Below, in pieces: positions 1 to 5,192 of a stretch of DNA of 5,192 nucleotides. How positions within the stretch are numbered: position 1 is the first letter of the stretch; each line of letters begins with the position of its first letter. The notes under the pieces were generated by a model. It was not told the origin of the DNA and did no database searches. It worked only from the letters and a program-made list of their open reading frames with translations. This DNA comes from Candidatus Thorarchaeota archaeon (GTDB lineage: Archaea; Asgardarchaeota; Thorarchaeia; Thorarchaeales; Thorarchaeaceae), in NCBI GenBank assembly GCA_016839345.1, contig JAEOUL010000158.1, positions 1-5,192 of the forward strand. The letters run 5' to 3'. Position numbers and translations under genes: made by a program.

Positions 1-815
1 AAGAAATCCTCCAGATGGTTGTTGAAGTACTTGATGAAGAAGACAAGTACCTTCTACTAATACTTGATGAACTCGACTATTTCATTAGACAGCGAGGTGC
101 CGACATTCTATATGACTTAACCCGACTCATGGATGATCGACTCAATGCTCCTCAACGTTTGTCCGTGATAGGAGTTGGAAGAAAGATCCCTCTTGATGAG
201 AGTATATTGGATCAGAGTACATTAAGTACACTTCAACGAAACGTACTCCGTTTTGGCCGATATACGTCTGATGCTCTTTATGACATTCTAAAGGGACGTG
301 CTGATATTGCATTCGACCACGATACAGTCATGGACGAGACACTACAGCTTATCTGTGACATTTCATCAGAACGCGGAGATGCTCGTTATGCAATCGAACT
401 CCTTTGGCGTGCAGGGAAGCAGGCTGACAGTGAAAATTCCAGAAAAGTGATTCCTGACTATGCCCGTAAGGCAAAGGCTGATACTCATCCTGAATTGAGG
501 AAGGAGGTGTTTGCAGCTCTCCCACGACAGAATGTGCTTCTGCTTCTAGCAGCCGCAAGACAACTCAAGGAGAATCGGGGTGCCTATATCACAATGGGCG
601 AGCTCGAAGAGATGTATCATCCGATATGTGAGGAGTACAACGAAGAGCCAAGGGCTCACACTCAGGTCTGGGAGTGGGTCCAAGATCTAAATGCTCATGG
701 GCTTCTAGACACAAAACGTTCTGGTGCTGGGCAGAGAGGCCAGACAACTTTGATAGGACTCTCTGATGTACCAGCTGAAATGTTAGAACAACATCTACTC
801 GACTTGCTTAATTGA
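1..815 (+). CDS. cdc6: Orc1/Cdc6 replication initiator, N-terminus cut off by the window edge
   Basis: This is the C-terminal two thirds of an archaeal Orc1/Cdc6 protein, the AAA+ ATPase that binds replication origins and helps recruit MCM. The frame is open to the window edge (codons from nt 3), so the ATG at 15 is internal and the Walker A part lies upstream. Numbering from that Met, Walker B is DELD at 18-21 (nt 66-77), and sensor 2 is GDAR at 121-124 within a typical lid helix (AIELLWRAG). A winged-helix origin-binding domain fills about 165-266. Oddities: the sensor 1 strand reads VIGVGR instead of the usual GI(S/T)ND, and the usual 'DPRVxSSL' segment reads 'DQSTLSTL', so the expected arginine is absent. 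The family is certain from overall layout; whether it is the main initiator or a divergent paralogue is open. It probably starts an operon with the two genes that follow. Confidence 0.93.
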   Translation, partial: EILQMVVEVLDEEDKYLLLILDELDYFIRQRGADILYDLTRLMDDRLNAPQRLSVIGVGRKIPLDESILDQSTLSTLQRNVLRFGRYTSDALYDILKGRADIAFDHDTVMDETLQLICDISSERGDARYAIELLWRAGKQADSENSRKVIPDYARKAKADTHPELRKEVFAALPRQNVLLLLAAARQLKENRGAYITMGELEEMYHPICEEYNEEPRAHTQVWEWVQDLNAHGLLDTKRSGAGQRGQTTLIGLSDVPAEMLEQHLLDLLN

Positions 816-816
816 T

Positions 817-821
817 GGGGG
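817..821 (+). promoter_or_regulatory. Shine-Dalgarno-like G run for the winged-helix gene
   Basis: Five consecutive G residues lie five nt before ATG 827. They favour 827 over ATG 815, which overlaps the cdc6 stop (TGATG) and has no purine-rich site upstream, and over TTG 812. The 815 start remains possible through translational coupling to cdc6. Confidence 0.45.
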
Positions 822-826
822 TTTTC

Positions 827-1120
827 ATGATTTCTAAGGACGCTGATGATAGGTTTCGAGTGCCAATCGAAGAGCTGTTCTCCTCGAGAGGGAGAATCAA
901 GATACTGAAAGAGCTGGCTACTTCCAGTGAGCTGAACATATCCGAACTTTGCAGGAGAGTTTCTTTGAATCATAGTTCGACCAAATCACATCTCGAAGTG
1001 CTTATCGAATCCGGCCTAGTCGAGGAGAAGATGTTTGGGAGAATCAAAATCTACCGTTATCGAATAGAGGACCACAGGGCACGGGCCCTACGAAACTTGT
1101 TTGGACTATGGCAGTCGTGA
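827..1120 (+). CDS. Small winged helix-turn-helix (ArsR-like) DNA-binding protein
   Basis: A 97-residue protein that is almost entirely one winged HTH domain. Residues about 13-32 form the first helix (ELFSSRGRIKILKELA). About 37-46 (LNISELCRRV) and 48-62 (NHSSTKSHLEVLIES) look like the HTH with its recognition helix. GLVEEKMFGRIKIYRYR (63-79) looks like the beta-hairpin wing. The C-terminal tail (RARALRNLFGLW) could be a dimerisation helix. No metal-binding cysteine pair, ligand domain or membrane segment is visible; the single Cys42 is not an ArsR metal site. The fold class is clear and typical of archaeal transcription factors, but the target is unknown. It starts within 12 nt of the cdc6 stop and ends 16 nt before truA, so it is probably cotranscribed with both. 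A role in controlling cdc6 or the cluster is inference from position only. Confidence 0.85.
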   Translation: MISKDADDRFRVPIEELFSSRGRIKILKELATSSELNISELCRRVSLNHSSTKSHLEVLIESGLVEEKMFGRIKIYRYRIEDHRARALRNLFGLWQS

Positions 1121-1122
1121 CT

Positions 1123-1129
1123 GAGAGGG
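1123..1129 (+). promoter_or_regulatory. Shine-Dalgarno site deciding the truA TTG start
   Basis: GAGAGGG lies seven nt before TTG 1137, good ribosome-binding spacing. An in-frame TGA at 1122-1124 closes the frame upstream and no ATG or GTG lies between, so TTG 1137 is the only start that keeps the conserved N-terminal TruA strand. Confidence 0.6.
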
Positions 1130-1136
1130 CTATCAG

Positions 1137-1976
1137 TTGAACTCTTATATTGCACGTCTTTTCTATCTTGGAGATCGTTACCATGGATCCCAATTTCAAC
1201 CAAATCTCCTCACGGTACAGGGCGAAATCATTGACGCATTAAACAAATGGGACATGCAAAGCGAAACCAATTACTCTACTCAGACAGTCCAATTATCAGG
1301 CCGTACTGACCGTGGCGTACACAGTATAGGTCAAATTGTATTGATAAAAACAGAGAGGAAACTCAACATTGACAAAGTTAATCGATATCTCCCGTCTGAT
1401 ATCGCTTTATGGGCATCTGCAGTAGTCCCAGCCAACTTTAATCCACGTTATGATGTACTTATGAAACATTACAGATACTATTTCGATTTTGATTCAAGAG
1501 AGGTGAATCTGCAATCTATGAGAAACGCACTACAACTCTTATCGGGAACCCGCGATTTTTCCATGTTCTCCAAGCCCGATGGAGATAGACCAACCACAAC
1601 TACCATTCTTAATGCCTGTCTTCTTGAATCAGATATTGGTATTACGATGGATATTTTTGGGACTAATTTTCTCTGGAAGCTAATCAGAAAGACAGTATCT
1701 ATGCTCATACAGATTGGTTTCGGCACAATGGATATGAAAACGTTCTCAAATCATCTCAATGGCCCTAATATAATTCCAGGAGGGATTGAACCAGCTCCAG
1801 CAGAATGTTTAGTACTAGTGGAAACCGCAGTTCCTATCCGAATGACTACTAGCAAATATGCTCTTTCAAGGATTCGAAAGCAATTGAGTTCCTATCTGAA
1901 TTATCTCAAGAGGTCCAGACGCGTCCTAAGTGCTATCAGCGACGACTACTTCTTTCATCAAAAAAGCCTTTCTTGA
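1137..1976 (+). CDS. truA: tRNA pseudouridine(38-40) synthase TruA
   Basis: This enzyme converts uridine to pseudouridine at positions 38-40 of the tRNA anticodon stem-loop. It is 279 residues, a normal length for the family. The first strand is YIARLFYLGDRYHGSQFQPN (4-23), the TruA/Pus3 opening with its Y-x-G-x-x-F-type segment. The catalytic loop is GRTDRGVHSIGQ (55-66), with nucleophile Asp58. FNPRYDVLMKHYRYY (101-115) matches the conserved 'F.aR.d...r.Y.Y' motif. GTNFLWKLIRKTVSML (175-190) matches the 'FL...vR..v..l' motif, and EPAPAECLVL (218-227) the C-terminal 'aP..gL.L' motif. The start is TTG, preceded by a good ribosome-binding site. A Lys/Arg-rich tail (about 239-262) extends past the core. 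The last 41 nt overlap the 3' end of rfcL in antisense. It looks like the last gene of the cdc6 operon, although its job is unrelated to replication. Confidence 0.93.
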   Translation: MNSYIARLFYLGDRYHGSQFQPNLLTVQGEIIDALNKWDMQSETNYSTQTVQLSGRTDRGVHSIGQIVLIKTERKLNIDKVNRYLPSDIALWASAVVPANFNPRYDVLMKHYRYYFDFDSREVNLQSMRNALQLLSGTRDFSMFSKPDGDRPTTTTILNACLLESDIGITMDIFGTNFLWKLIRKTVSMLIQIGFGTMDMKTFSNHLNGPNIIPGGIEPAPAECLVLVETAVPIRMTTSKYALSRIRKQLSSYLNYLKRSRRVLSAISDDYFFHQKSLS

Positions 1977-3156
1977 TTTCGAGCCAGTTCGAAAAGATAT
2001 CCTTCAATCCGGGATTTTGTCTGACTATCTCAAGTATTGTATCCTTATAGGCACGTGCCGCTCTATTCTTTGAAATCGATGTGACTCTGGTAATTTGGAG
2101 AAGGAAATCTGATTCCTTGTCACGTTTTCTATTCCCACGCCAAATCAACATTGGCCAGTATGGCTGAGAATATTCAACTATTCTATAGGGTGTTACTTTT
2201 CTGCTTGTAGACATCCCAATCGCCAGAAAGTCATATACATAGGCTAGTAGCTTCCAGTTCTGACGTTTCCAAATTCTTCCAAGTGATAAGTCAGCAAGTG
2301 ATAGATATTCAAATCCCCGGTCAAGCTCTTCTGGAGTTGTGAGATGAAGATGGGCATTCTCCTCAAGCCACAGAAGCAGCTGATTATGGTCCATATCTAG
2401 TTCCGAAATAACGCGCTTGGCTATTTCTGGGTCTGTAGTCATAAACAAGCGTCCAAAGGCCTCCCCAACTTCACGACGCACGTCGCGAAATGGCAAACCC
2501 TCATCCGATGTACGACCACTCACAGAGAGAGTTTCAAGATCAGATATTGCAGCTCGAAGGTCGCCTCCAGCCTTATCTACAATTCCCTCTAATACATCAT
2601 CAGAAAATAAGGAACCATGAGATAATGCAATCTCTCTAATGACAGCTACCATGTCACTTGGCTCAATTGGGTCGAATCTAAACACCTTACAGATTTTCAG
2701 CAAATCCTTGAGTCGCGGGCTGTTGGGATCGTTTGCAGTCATTATGATAGGATGTACGGTATCTTCAATGATTTTCAGGATTGCACCCACACCTCCACGA
2801 TCACTAGTCCCAGAAAGTCCGTCTACTTCGTCCAAGAGAAGAAGACGAAGTCTACCATCCAACGTCTGTTGTGTTGCCGCTTTCCAGACCTGATTTTCGA
2901 TACTTCCCTTGTTCCTTTTATCACTAGAATTAAACTCCACCAGTTCCAAGTCGTAATCATGAGAAAGCGCTCCCACAGATGCAGTCTTTCCCACTCCTGG
3001 AGGACCAATCAACAGCGCAGCCCTCTTACTAGGCGAACCACTAATCCAAGTCTGAATCCATTCTTTCAACTCCCTTACTGCATCGACATTACCAGCGAGC
3101 TGTGTGAGACTTGTAGGTCGATGAAGCTCTGGCCACGGTAGGTTCTTGTGACTCAT
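1936..3156 (-). CDS. rfcL: Replication factor C large subunit (clamp loader)
   Basis: The single large subunit of the archaeal RFC pentamer, which works with four small subunits to open PCNA and place it on primed DNA using ATP. It is 406 residues. The N-terminal RFC box is WPELHRPTSL (8-17), close to the usual W-x-E-K-Y-R-P. Walker A is GPPGVGKT (51-58), Walker B LLLLDEVD (105-112), sensor 1 TAND (140-143) and sensor 2 GDLRAAI (198-204). As expected for RFC-L rather than RFC-S, there is no SRC arginine-finger motif. A helical collar domain follows to about 375. The C-terminus (WLEIKKGFFDERSSRR) has aromatic residues but no canonical PCNA-binding Q-x-x-h-x-x-F-F box, and the protein is on the short side for archaeal RFC-L. 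The ATG overlaps the rfcS stop as ATGA, with a GGGGTG ribosome-binding site four nt upstream, so the two are translationally coupled. Confidence 0.95.
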   Translation of the reverse strand: MSHKNLPWPELHRPTSLTQLAGNVDAVRELKEWIQTWISGSPSKRAALLIGPPGVGKTASVGALSHDYDLELVEFNSSDKRNKGSIENQVWKAATQQTLDGRLRLLLLDEVDGLSGTSDRGGVGAILKIIEDTVHPIIMTANDPNSPRLKDLLKICKVFRFDPIEPSDMVAVIREIALSHGSLFSDDVLEGIVDKAGGDLRAAISDLETLSVSGRTSDEGLPFRDVRREVGEAFGRLFMTTDPEIAKRVISELDMDHNQLLLWLEENAHLHLTTPEELDRGFEYLSLADLSLGRIWKRQNWKLLAYVYDFLAIGMSTSRKVTPYRIVEYSQPYWPMLIWRGNRKRDKESDFLLQITRVTSISKNRAARAYKDTILEIVRQNPGLKDIFSNWLEIKKGFFDERSSRR

Positions 3157-4109
3157 GATTCACCCCGTTCCAGTCCTATATGAGCTAATAGTGCACTCAG
3201 CTGAACCTCCCCACTTGCTCCTTCCCCTATCCTGAACTCGGCTTCTGCAGTTCTCTCAAGAATTTTCATCTTTCGATTCTCGGAGATGTCCAGTTTTAGC
3301 ACTTCTCTATGTAGTTGCCTTGCTAAATCAACAGGTGAAACTCCTTGCTGATAGATAAGTGCCCTTAGCTTTTCAAGAGAGTCTTCGTAGTTTTCACCTG
3401 CAGAATCCAAAACTTCCTTAATCGCCTTGGGATTTGCTCTACCTGCTATTGCAAAGACTGTTCTATCATCCACTTTTTCCCCTGCAGATGCAGAGGCTTG
3501 AAGGAGATTGATGGCAGCTCGCATATCTCCTTCAGCAAGGTATAGTATTGCTTGGATTCCGTCGGCATTGGTAGAAACCTTTTCTTTCTTTGCTATAAAC
3601 TTCAATCTCTCAGTTATTGAGCTATCGTTTAAACGTGCGAATCTGAATATCGCACACCTAGACTGAATCGGTGGAATTATCCTACTAGAGTAGTTGCAAA
3701 TTAGCACCATTCTACATGAGCCTGCATACGACTCCATCGTACGCCTCAAAGCATGTTGAGCGTCGGCAGTAAGATGATCTGCTTCGTCCAAGACCAGAAT
3801 CTTAAAGGGAGCATCACCAGCCGGCATGATTCTGGCAAAGTTCTTTATTTGATTCCTAACGACATCAATGCCTCTCTCATCACTCGCATTTAGCTCCATG
3901 AAGTTGCGATCGAAAGTATCTCCAAAGAGATCTCTTGACATTGCCATGGCAGCTGTGGTTTTGCTTGTACCTGGAGGCCCAGTGAACAGACAATGCGGCA
4001 CATTCCTGTTCTGTACAAACTTTGTCAGACTCTCAATGATTGATTCTTGTCCAATAATCCCTCCTAGTGTGGGAGGGCGATATTTCTCTGTCCAGAGGTC
4101 TAAATCCAT
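3153..4109 (-). CDS. rfcS: Replication factor C small subunit (clamp loader)
   Basis: The AAA+ small subunit that forms most of the RFC clamp-loader pentamer. From ATG 4109 it is 318 residues, the usual length, and begins MDLDLWTEKYRP, with the RFC box at the very N-terminus as in other family members. Walker A is GPPGTSKT (44-51), NASDERG 74-80, Walker B LVLDEAD (105-111), sensor 1 CNY (138-140), the SRC arginine-finger motif at 150-152 and sensor 2 GDMR (194-197). A collar helix domain follows. The odd point is Ser49 in Walker A, where Gly is expected immediately before the catalytic Lys. A longer reading from TTG 4181 (24 extra residues) is unlikely: it would extend past the RFC box and contains a TATA-like promoter element. 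It is the first gene of a two-gene operon with rfcL. Confidence 0.96.
   Translation of the reverse strand: MDLDLWTEKYRPPTLGGIIGQESIIESLTKFVQNRNVPHCLFTGPPGTSKTTAAMAMSRDLFGDTFDRNFMELNASDERGIDVVRNQIKNFARIMPAGDAPFKILVLDEADHLTADAQHALRRTMESYAGSCRMVLICNYSSRIIPPIQSRCAIFRFARLNDSSITERLKFIAKKEKVSTNADGIQAILYLAEGDMRAAINLLQASASAGEKVDDRTVFAIAGRANPKAIKEVLDSAGENYEDSLEKLRALIYQQGVSPVDLARQLHREVLKLDISENRKMKILERTAEAEFRIGEGASGEVQLSALLAHIGLERGES
3161..3166 (-). promoter_or_regulatory. Shine-Dalgarno site for rfcL inside the end of rfcS
   Basis: On the minus strand GGGGTG lies four nt before the rfcL ATG, embedded in the last codons of rfcS. With the ATGA stop-start overlap it supports start 3156 and independent or coupled re-initiation on the bicistronic message. 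Confidence 0.55.
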
Positions 4110-4155
4110 TCGATTCCCATCCCGTCGTAGGCTCCGGTGACAATCTTCTAGTGCT

Positions 4156-4172
4156 CTTAAAAGCTTCTCCGG
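4156..4172 (-). promoter_or_regulatory. Probable promoter (BRE and TATA) of the rfcS-rfcL operon
   Basis: Read on the minus strand, the purine-rich CGGAGAAG is followed by CTTTTAAG, a BRE plus TATA-like arrangement. With the usual archaeal spacing, transcription would start near 4130-4134, giving a leader of about 20-25 nt before ATG 4109. This placement also argues against the upstream TTG start. Inferred from pattern and spacing only. Confidence 0.45.
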
Positions 4173-4211
4173 AAGAATCAATTCACTTGAATCTGTAGCC
4201 TCACTCCACTA

Positions 4212-4270
4212 TAGAACACTCTTGTTGGACTAAAAGGAGCACTATATTTCCTCTTTCTAGAACAAGCTCT
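4212..4270 (+). repeat. Duplicated TAGAACA-CTCTT motif in the divergent control region
   Basis: TAGAACA occurs at 4212-4218 and again at 4258-4264. Each copy is followed, directly or after two nt, by CTCTT (4219-4223 and 4266-4270). The copies are in the same orientation 46 nt apart and bracket the TATA-like element at 4243-4249. They could be binding sites for a regulator of the rfc and gins23 genes, but so short a match could be chance. Confidence 0.3.
4233..4249 (+). promoter_or_regulatory. Probable promoter (BRE and TATA) of gins23
   Basis: The purine-rich AAAGGAGC is followed by ACTATATTT, resembling an archaeal BRE/TATA pair. The predicted transcription start, about 25-28 nt downstream near 4270, would give a leader of roughly 30 nt before ATG 4304. 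It faces away from the rfcS promoter, making 4110-4303 a divergent control region. No Shine-Dalgarno-like sequence is visible before gins23. Confidence 0.45.
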
Positions 4271-4303
4271 TTATGGTATGCCAATCAATCAATAATCGTG
4301 TAC

Positions 4304-4864
4304 ATGATGACTTTCCAACGCGATGTCAAAACCATAAAGGAGCGTTTTGCAATACAGTTTCTGAATGAAACACGTACATGCACTTTTCGAGAGGATGTAC
4401 CTGAGGTCATAATTGGTGGAGAAAAACTTGGTCCGTTCAAGGCCGGAACTGCGACCCAGCTTCAGAATTGGGCGATTGAAAGATTTGATGCACACAATCT
4501 TGTTGACTTGGATGCAACAGAGGCATATGAATCACTTAGGCGTTTTCAGAACCTGTATAACGCAGAGGAGAAACAGCCCCACAAATTACAGGCATTTCCT
4601 CCATTGCTTTACTCCGCACTTATCAGAAAAGTGAACCAACTTCAGAGTGATAAGACCGCAATAGACCCTCGACGCCATGACGAGATCGAAAAGATACGAA
4701 GGATGCTTCGAATTCTGGTCGAAACTCGTTTGTCCAAAATAATGCGCGTTGCGAAGTCTGGAGCAAATCAAGATAGACGTAAACAGATGGCACTGGAAGA
4801 AAGGTGGCTTGTCGACGAGCTTGGTATTCTCCTGTCCACTTGGCGCGAAATGGTCACGGAATAG
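4304..4864 (+). CDS. gins23: GINS complex subunit, Gins23 (Psf2/Psf3) type
   Basis: A GINS subunit, which binds MCM and the Cdc45/RecJ-like protein to form the active replicative helicase. From ATG 4304 it has 186 residues; GTG 4298 and ATG 4307 are alternative starts and none has a clear ribosome-binding site. The small beta-rich B domain comes first: residues about 28-70 hold REDVPEVIIGGEKLGPFKAG and a following helix (QLQNWAIERFDAHNLVDL). The helical A domain follows, about 72-186. This B-then-A order is that of Psf2/Psf3 and archaeal Gins23; Gins51 has the reverse. The GG-x-x-LGPF-x-x-G segment and the later VETRLSKIMRVA helix particularly resemble eukaryotic Psf2 (LGPF; WDTRIAKLRVSA), from memory of that family. 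It lies 162 nt before mcm on the same strand, an arrangement known in Sulfolobus. The GINS call is secure in layout; the Gins23 subtype is likely. Confidence 0.85.
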   Translation: MMTFQRDVKTIKERFAIQFLNETRTCTFREDVPEVIIGGEKLGPFKAGTATQLQNWAIERFDAHNLVDLDATEAYESLRRFQNLYNAEEKQPHKLQAFPPLLYSALIRKVNQLQSDKTAIDPRRHDEIEKIRRMLRILVETRLSKIMRVAKSGANQDRRKQMALEERWLVDELGILLSTWREMVTE

Positions 4865-4938
4865 AACAATCGTGAATTACAGCTTGAACATATCCTAGAC
4901 AGCTCTGGCAGAGTTAAAAAGGACACTCACAACTAACG

Positions 4939-4956
4939 AGAGCGGGTTTTAATATC
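4939..4956 (+). promoter_or_regulatory. Probable promoter (BRE and TATA) of mcm
   Basis: GAGCGGG is followed by TTTTAATATC, a purine-rich BRE-like element next to an AT-rich TATA-like box. The expected transcription start is near 4975-4980, giving mcm a leader of about 50 nt. This suggests mcm can be transcribed separately from gins23, although read-through is possible since no convincing terminator lies between them. Confidence 0.45.
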
Positions 4957-5026
4957 TGACCCCACAGACATAGTGTGAGAGTCATGTGACATAACTAGGA
5001 CCAAATCCGGAGTGTTCGGAATAATT

Positions 5027-5192
5027 ATGACATTAGAAATGGAAACTGAACAGGAGAGATTTGAAGAGTTCATTCGTACTTTCAAGGATGAACAGGGGAG
5101 TACAGTCTACTGGTCTAGAGTCCAACAGATGTCCATCGATGACGAATCTTCATTGGTTGTAGACTTCCAGGATCTTATTGGATTTGACAATG
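5027..5192 (+). CDS. mcm: MCM replicative helicase, N-terminal fragment cut by the window end
   Basis: The first 55 codons of what is very likely the MCM replicative DNA helicase, continuing past the window. From ATG 5027 the reading begins MTLEMETEQERFEEFIRTFK. FEEFIRTFKDEQG (12-24), then YWSRVQQMSIDDESSLVVDF and DLIGFDN, match the conserved opening of archaeal MCM: 'F..Fl..f....Y...i..m.......l.vdf.dL..fd', the first helices of the N-terminal A domain. The AAA+ motor and zinc-binding parts are out of view. ATG 5039 and GTG 5012 are alternative starts in the same frame; an in-frame TGA at 4976-4978 closes it upstream. Position right after gins23 supports the call, as the two proteins bind each other. 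The family rests on a short stretch, so it is likely rather than certain. Confidence 0.8.
   Translation, partial: MTLEMETEQERFEEFIRTFKDEQGSTVYWSRVQQMSIDDESSLVVDFQDLIGFDN

Noticed and set aside
2752..3141. Plus-strand open frame of 129 codons opposite rfcL
   Set aside because: It lies wholly antisense to well-conserved RFC-L coding sequence covering Walker A and Walker B; its translation shows no recognisable domain. Other open frames opposite cdc6, truA, rfcL, rfcS and gins23 were rejected for the same reason.
4110..4181. A 24-residue N-terminal extension of RFC-S from TTG 4181
   Set aside because: RFC small subunits start just before the W-x-E-K-Y-R-P box, ATG 4109 fits this, and a TATA-like element lies within the extension.
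4413..4634. Plus-strand frame of 73 codons inside gins23
   Set aside because: An alternate frame of the GINS gene with no ribosome-binding site and no family resemblance.
4901..4915. Six-pair stem with GGC loop followed by TAAAAA after gins23, as a terminator
   Set aside because: The stem is short with a G-T pair and the following run is A, not the T-rich tract archaeal termination uses.
4110..5026. Replication origin in the intergenic stretches near gins23 and mcm
   Set aside because: No G-run-bearing origin-recognition-box repeats or long AT-rich unwinding region seen in 4110-4303 or 4865-5026; an origin would more likely be upstream of cdc6, outside the window.
1..5192. CRISPR array, transposon, tRNA or rRNA genes
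   Set aside because: No regularly spaced repeats, terminal inverted repeats, transposase reading frame or tRNA-like cloverleaf was seen; almost all of the window is conserved coding sequence.

Overview
The window reads as archaeal chromosomal DNA carrying a DNA-replication gene cluster. Seven genes fill nearly all of it: an Orc1/Cdc6 initiator (start outside the window), a small winged-helix protein, tRNA pseudouridine synthase TruA, both subunits of the clamp loader RFC (large and small), a Gins23/Psf2-type GINS subunit, and the first ~55 codons of an MCM helicase. The archaeal assignment rests on this eukaryote-like replication set in short, tightly packed bacterial-style transcription units, on Shine-Dalgarno-like and TTG starts, and on TATA/BRE-like promoter elements. 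Base composition is moderate. The lineage cannot be fixed by eye. An Asgard (for example Thorarchaeota-like) or Thermoplasmata-like archaeon would fit, but that is a low-confidence guess.

Layout. (1) Nt 1-1976, plus strand: cdc6 (partial) overlaps or nearly abuts the winged-helix gene, which is followed after 16 nt by truA. This looks like one operon. (2) Nt 1936-4109, minus strand: rfcS then rfcL, joined by an ATGA overlap. The 3' end of rfcL overlaps the 3' end of truA in antisense by 41 nt. (3) Nt 4110-4303: a divergent control region with a TATA-like element for each side and a duplicated TAGAACA motif. (4) Nt 4304-4864, plus strand: gins23. (5) Nt 4865-5026: a leader with a good TATA-like element. 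(6) From nt 5027: mcm, running off the window.

How the genes fit together. Orc1/Cdc6 recognises origins and helps load MCM. GINS joins MCM (with Cdc45/RecJ-like protein) to form the active CMG-type helicase. RFC loads the PCNA clamp for the replicative polymerase. The cluster therefore covers initiation, unwinding and clamp loading. TruA modifies tRNA and is a functional outsider. The winged-helix protein is a candidate regulator of the initiator or the cluster, by position only.

I see no new mobile, CRISPR or defence system here. The points most worth checking are variant motifs in otherwise canonical AAA+ machines: Cdc6 sensor 1 and the expected arginine-finger position, the Ser in the RFC-S Walker A motif, and the absence of a clear PIP box in RFC-L. 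The convergent coding overlap and the divergent regulatory region also deserve a look.
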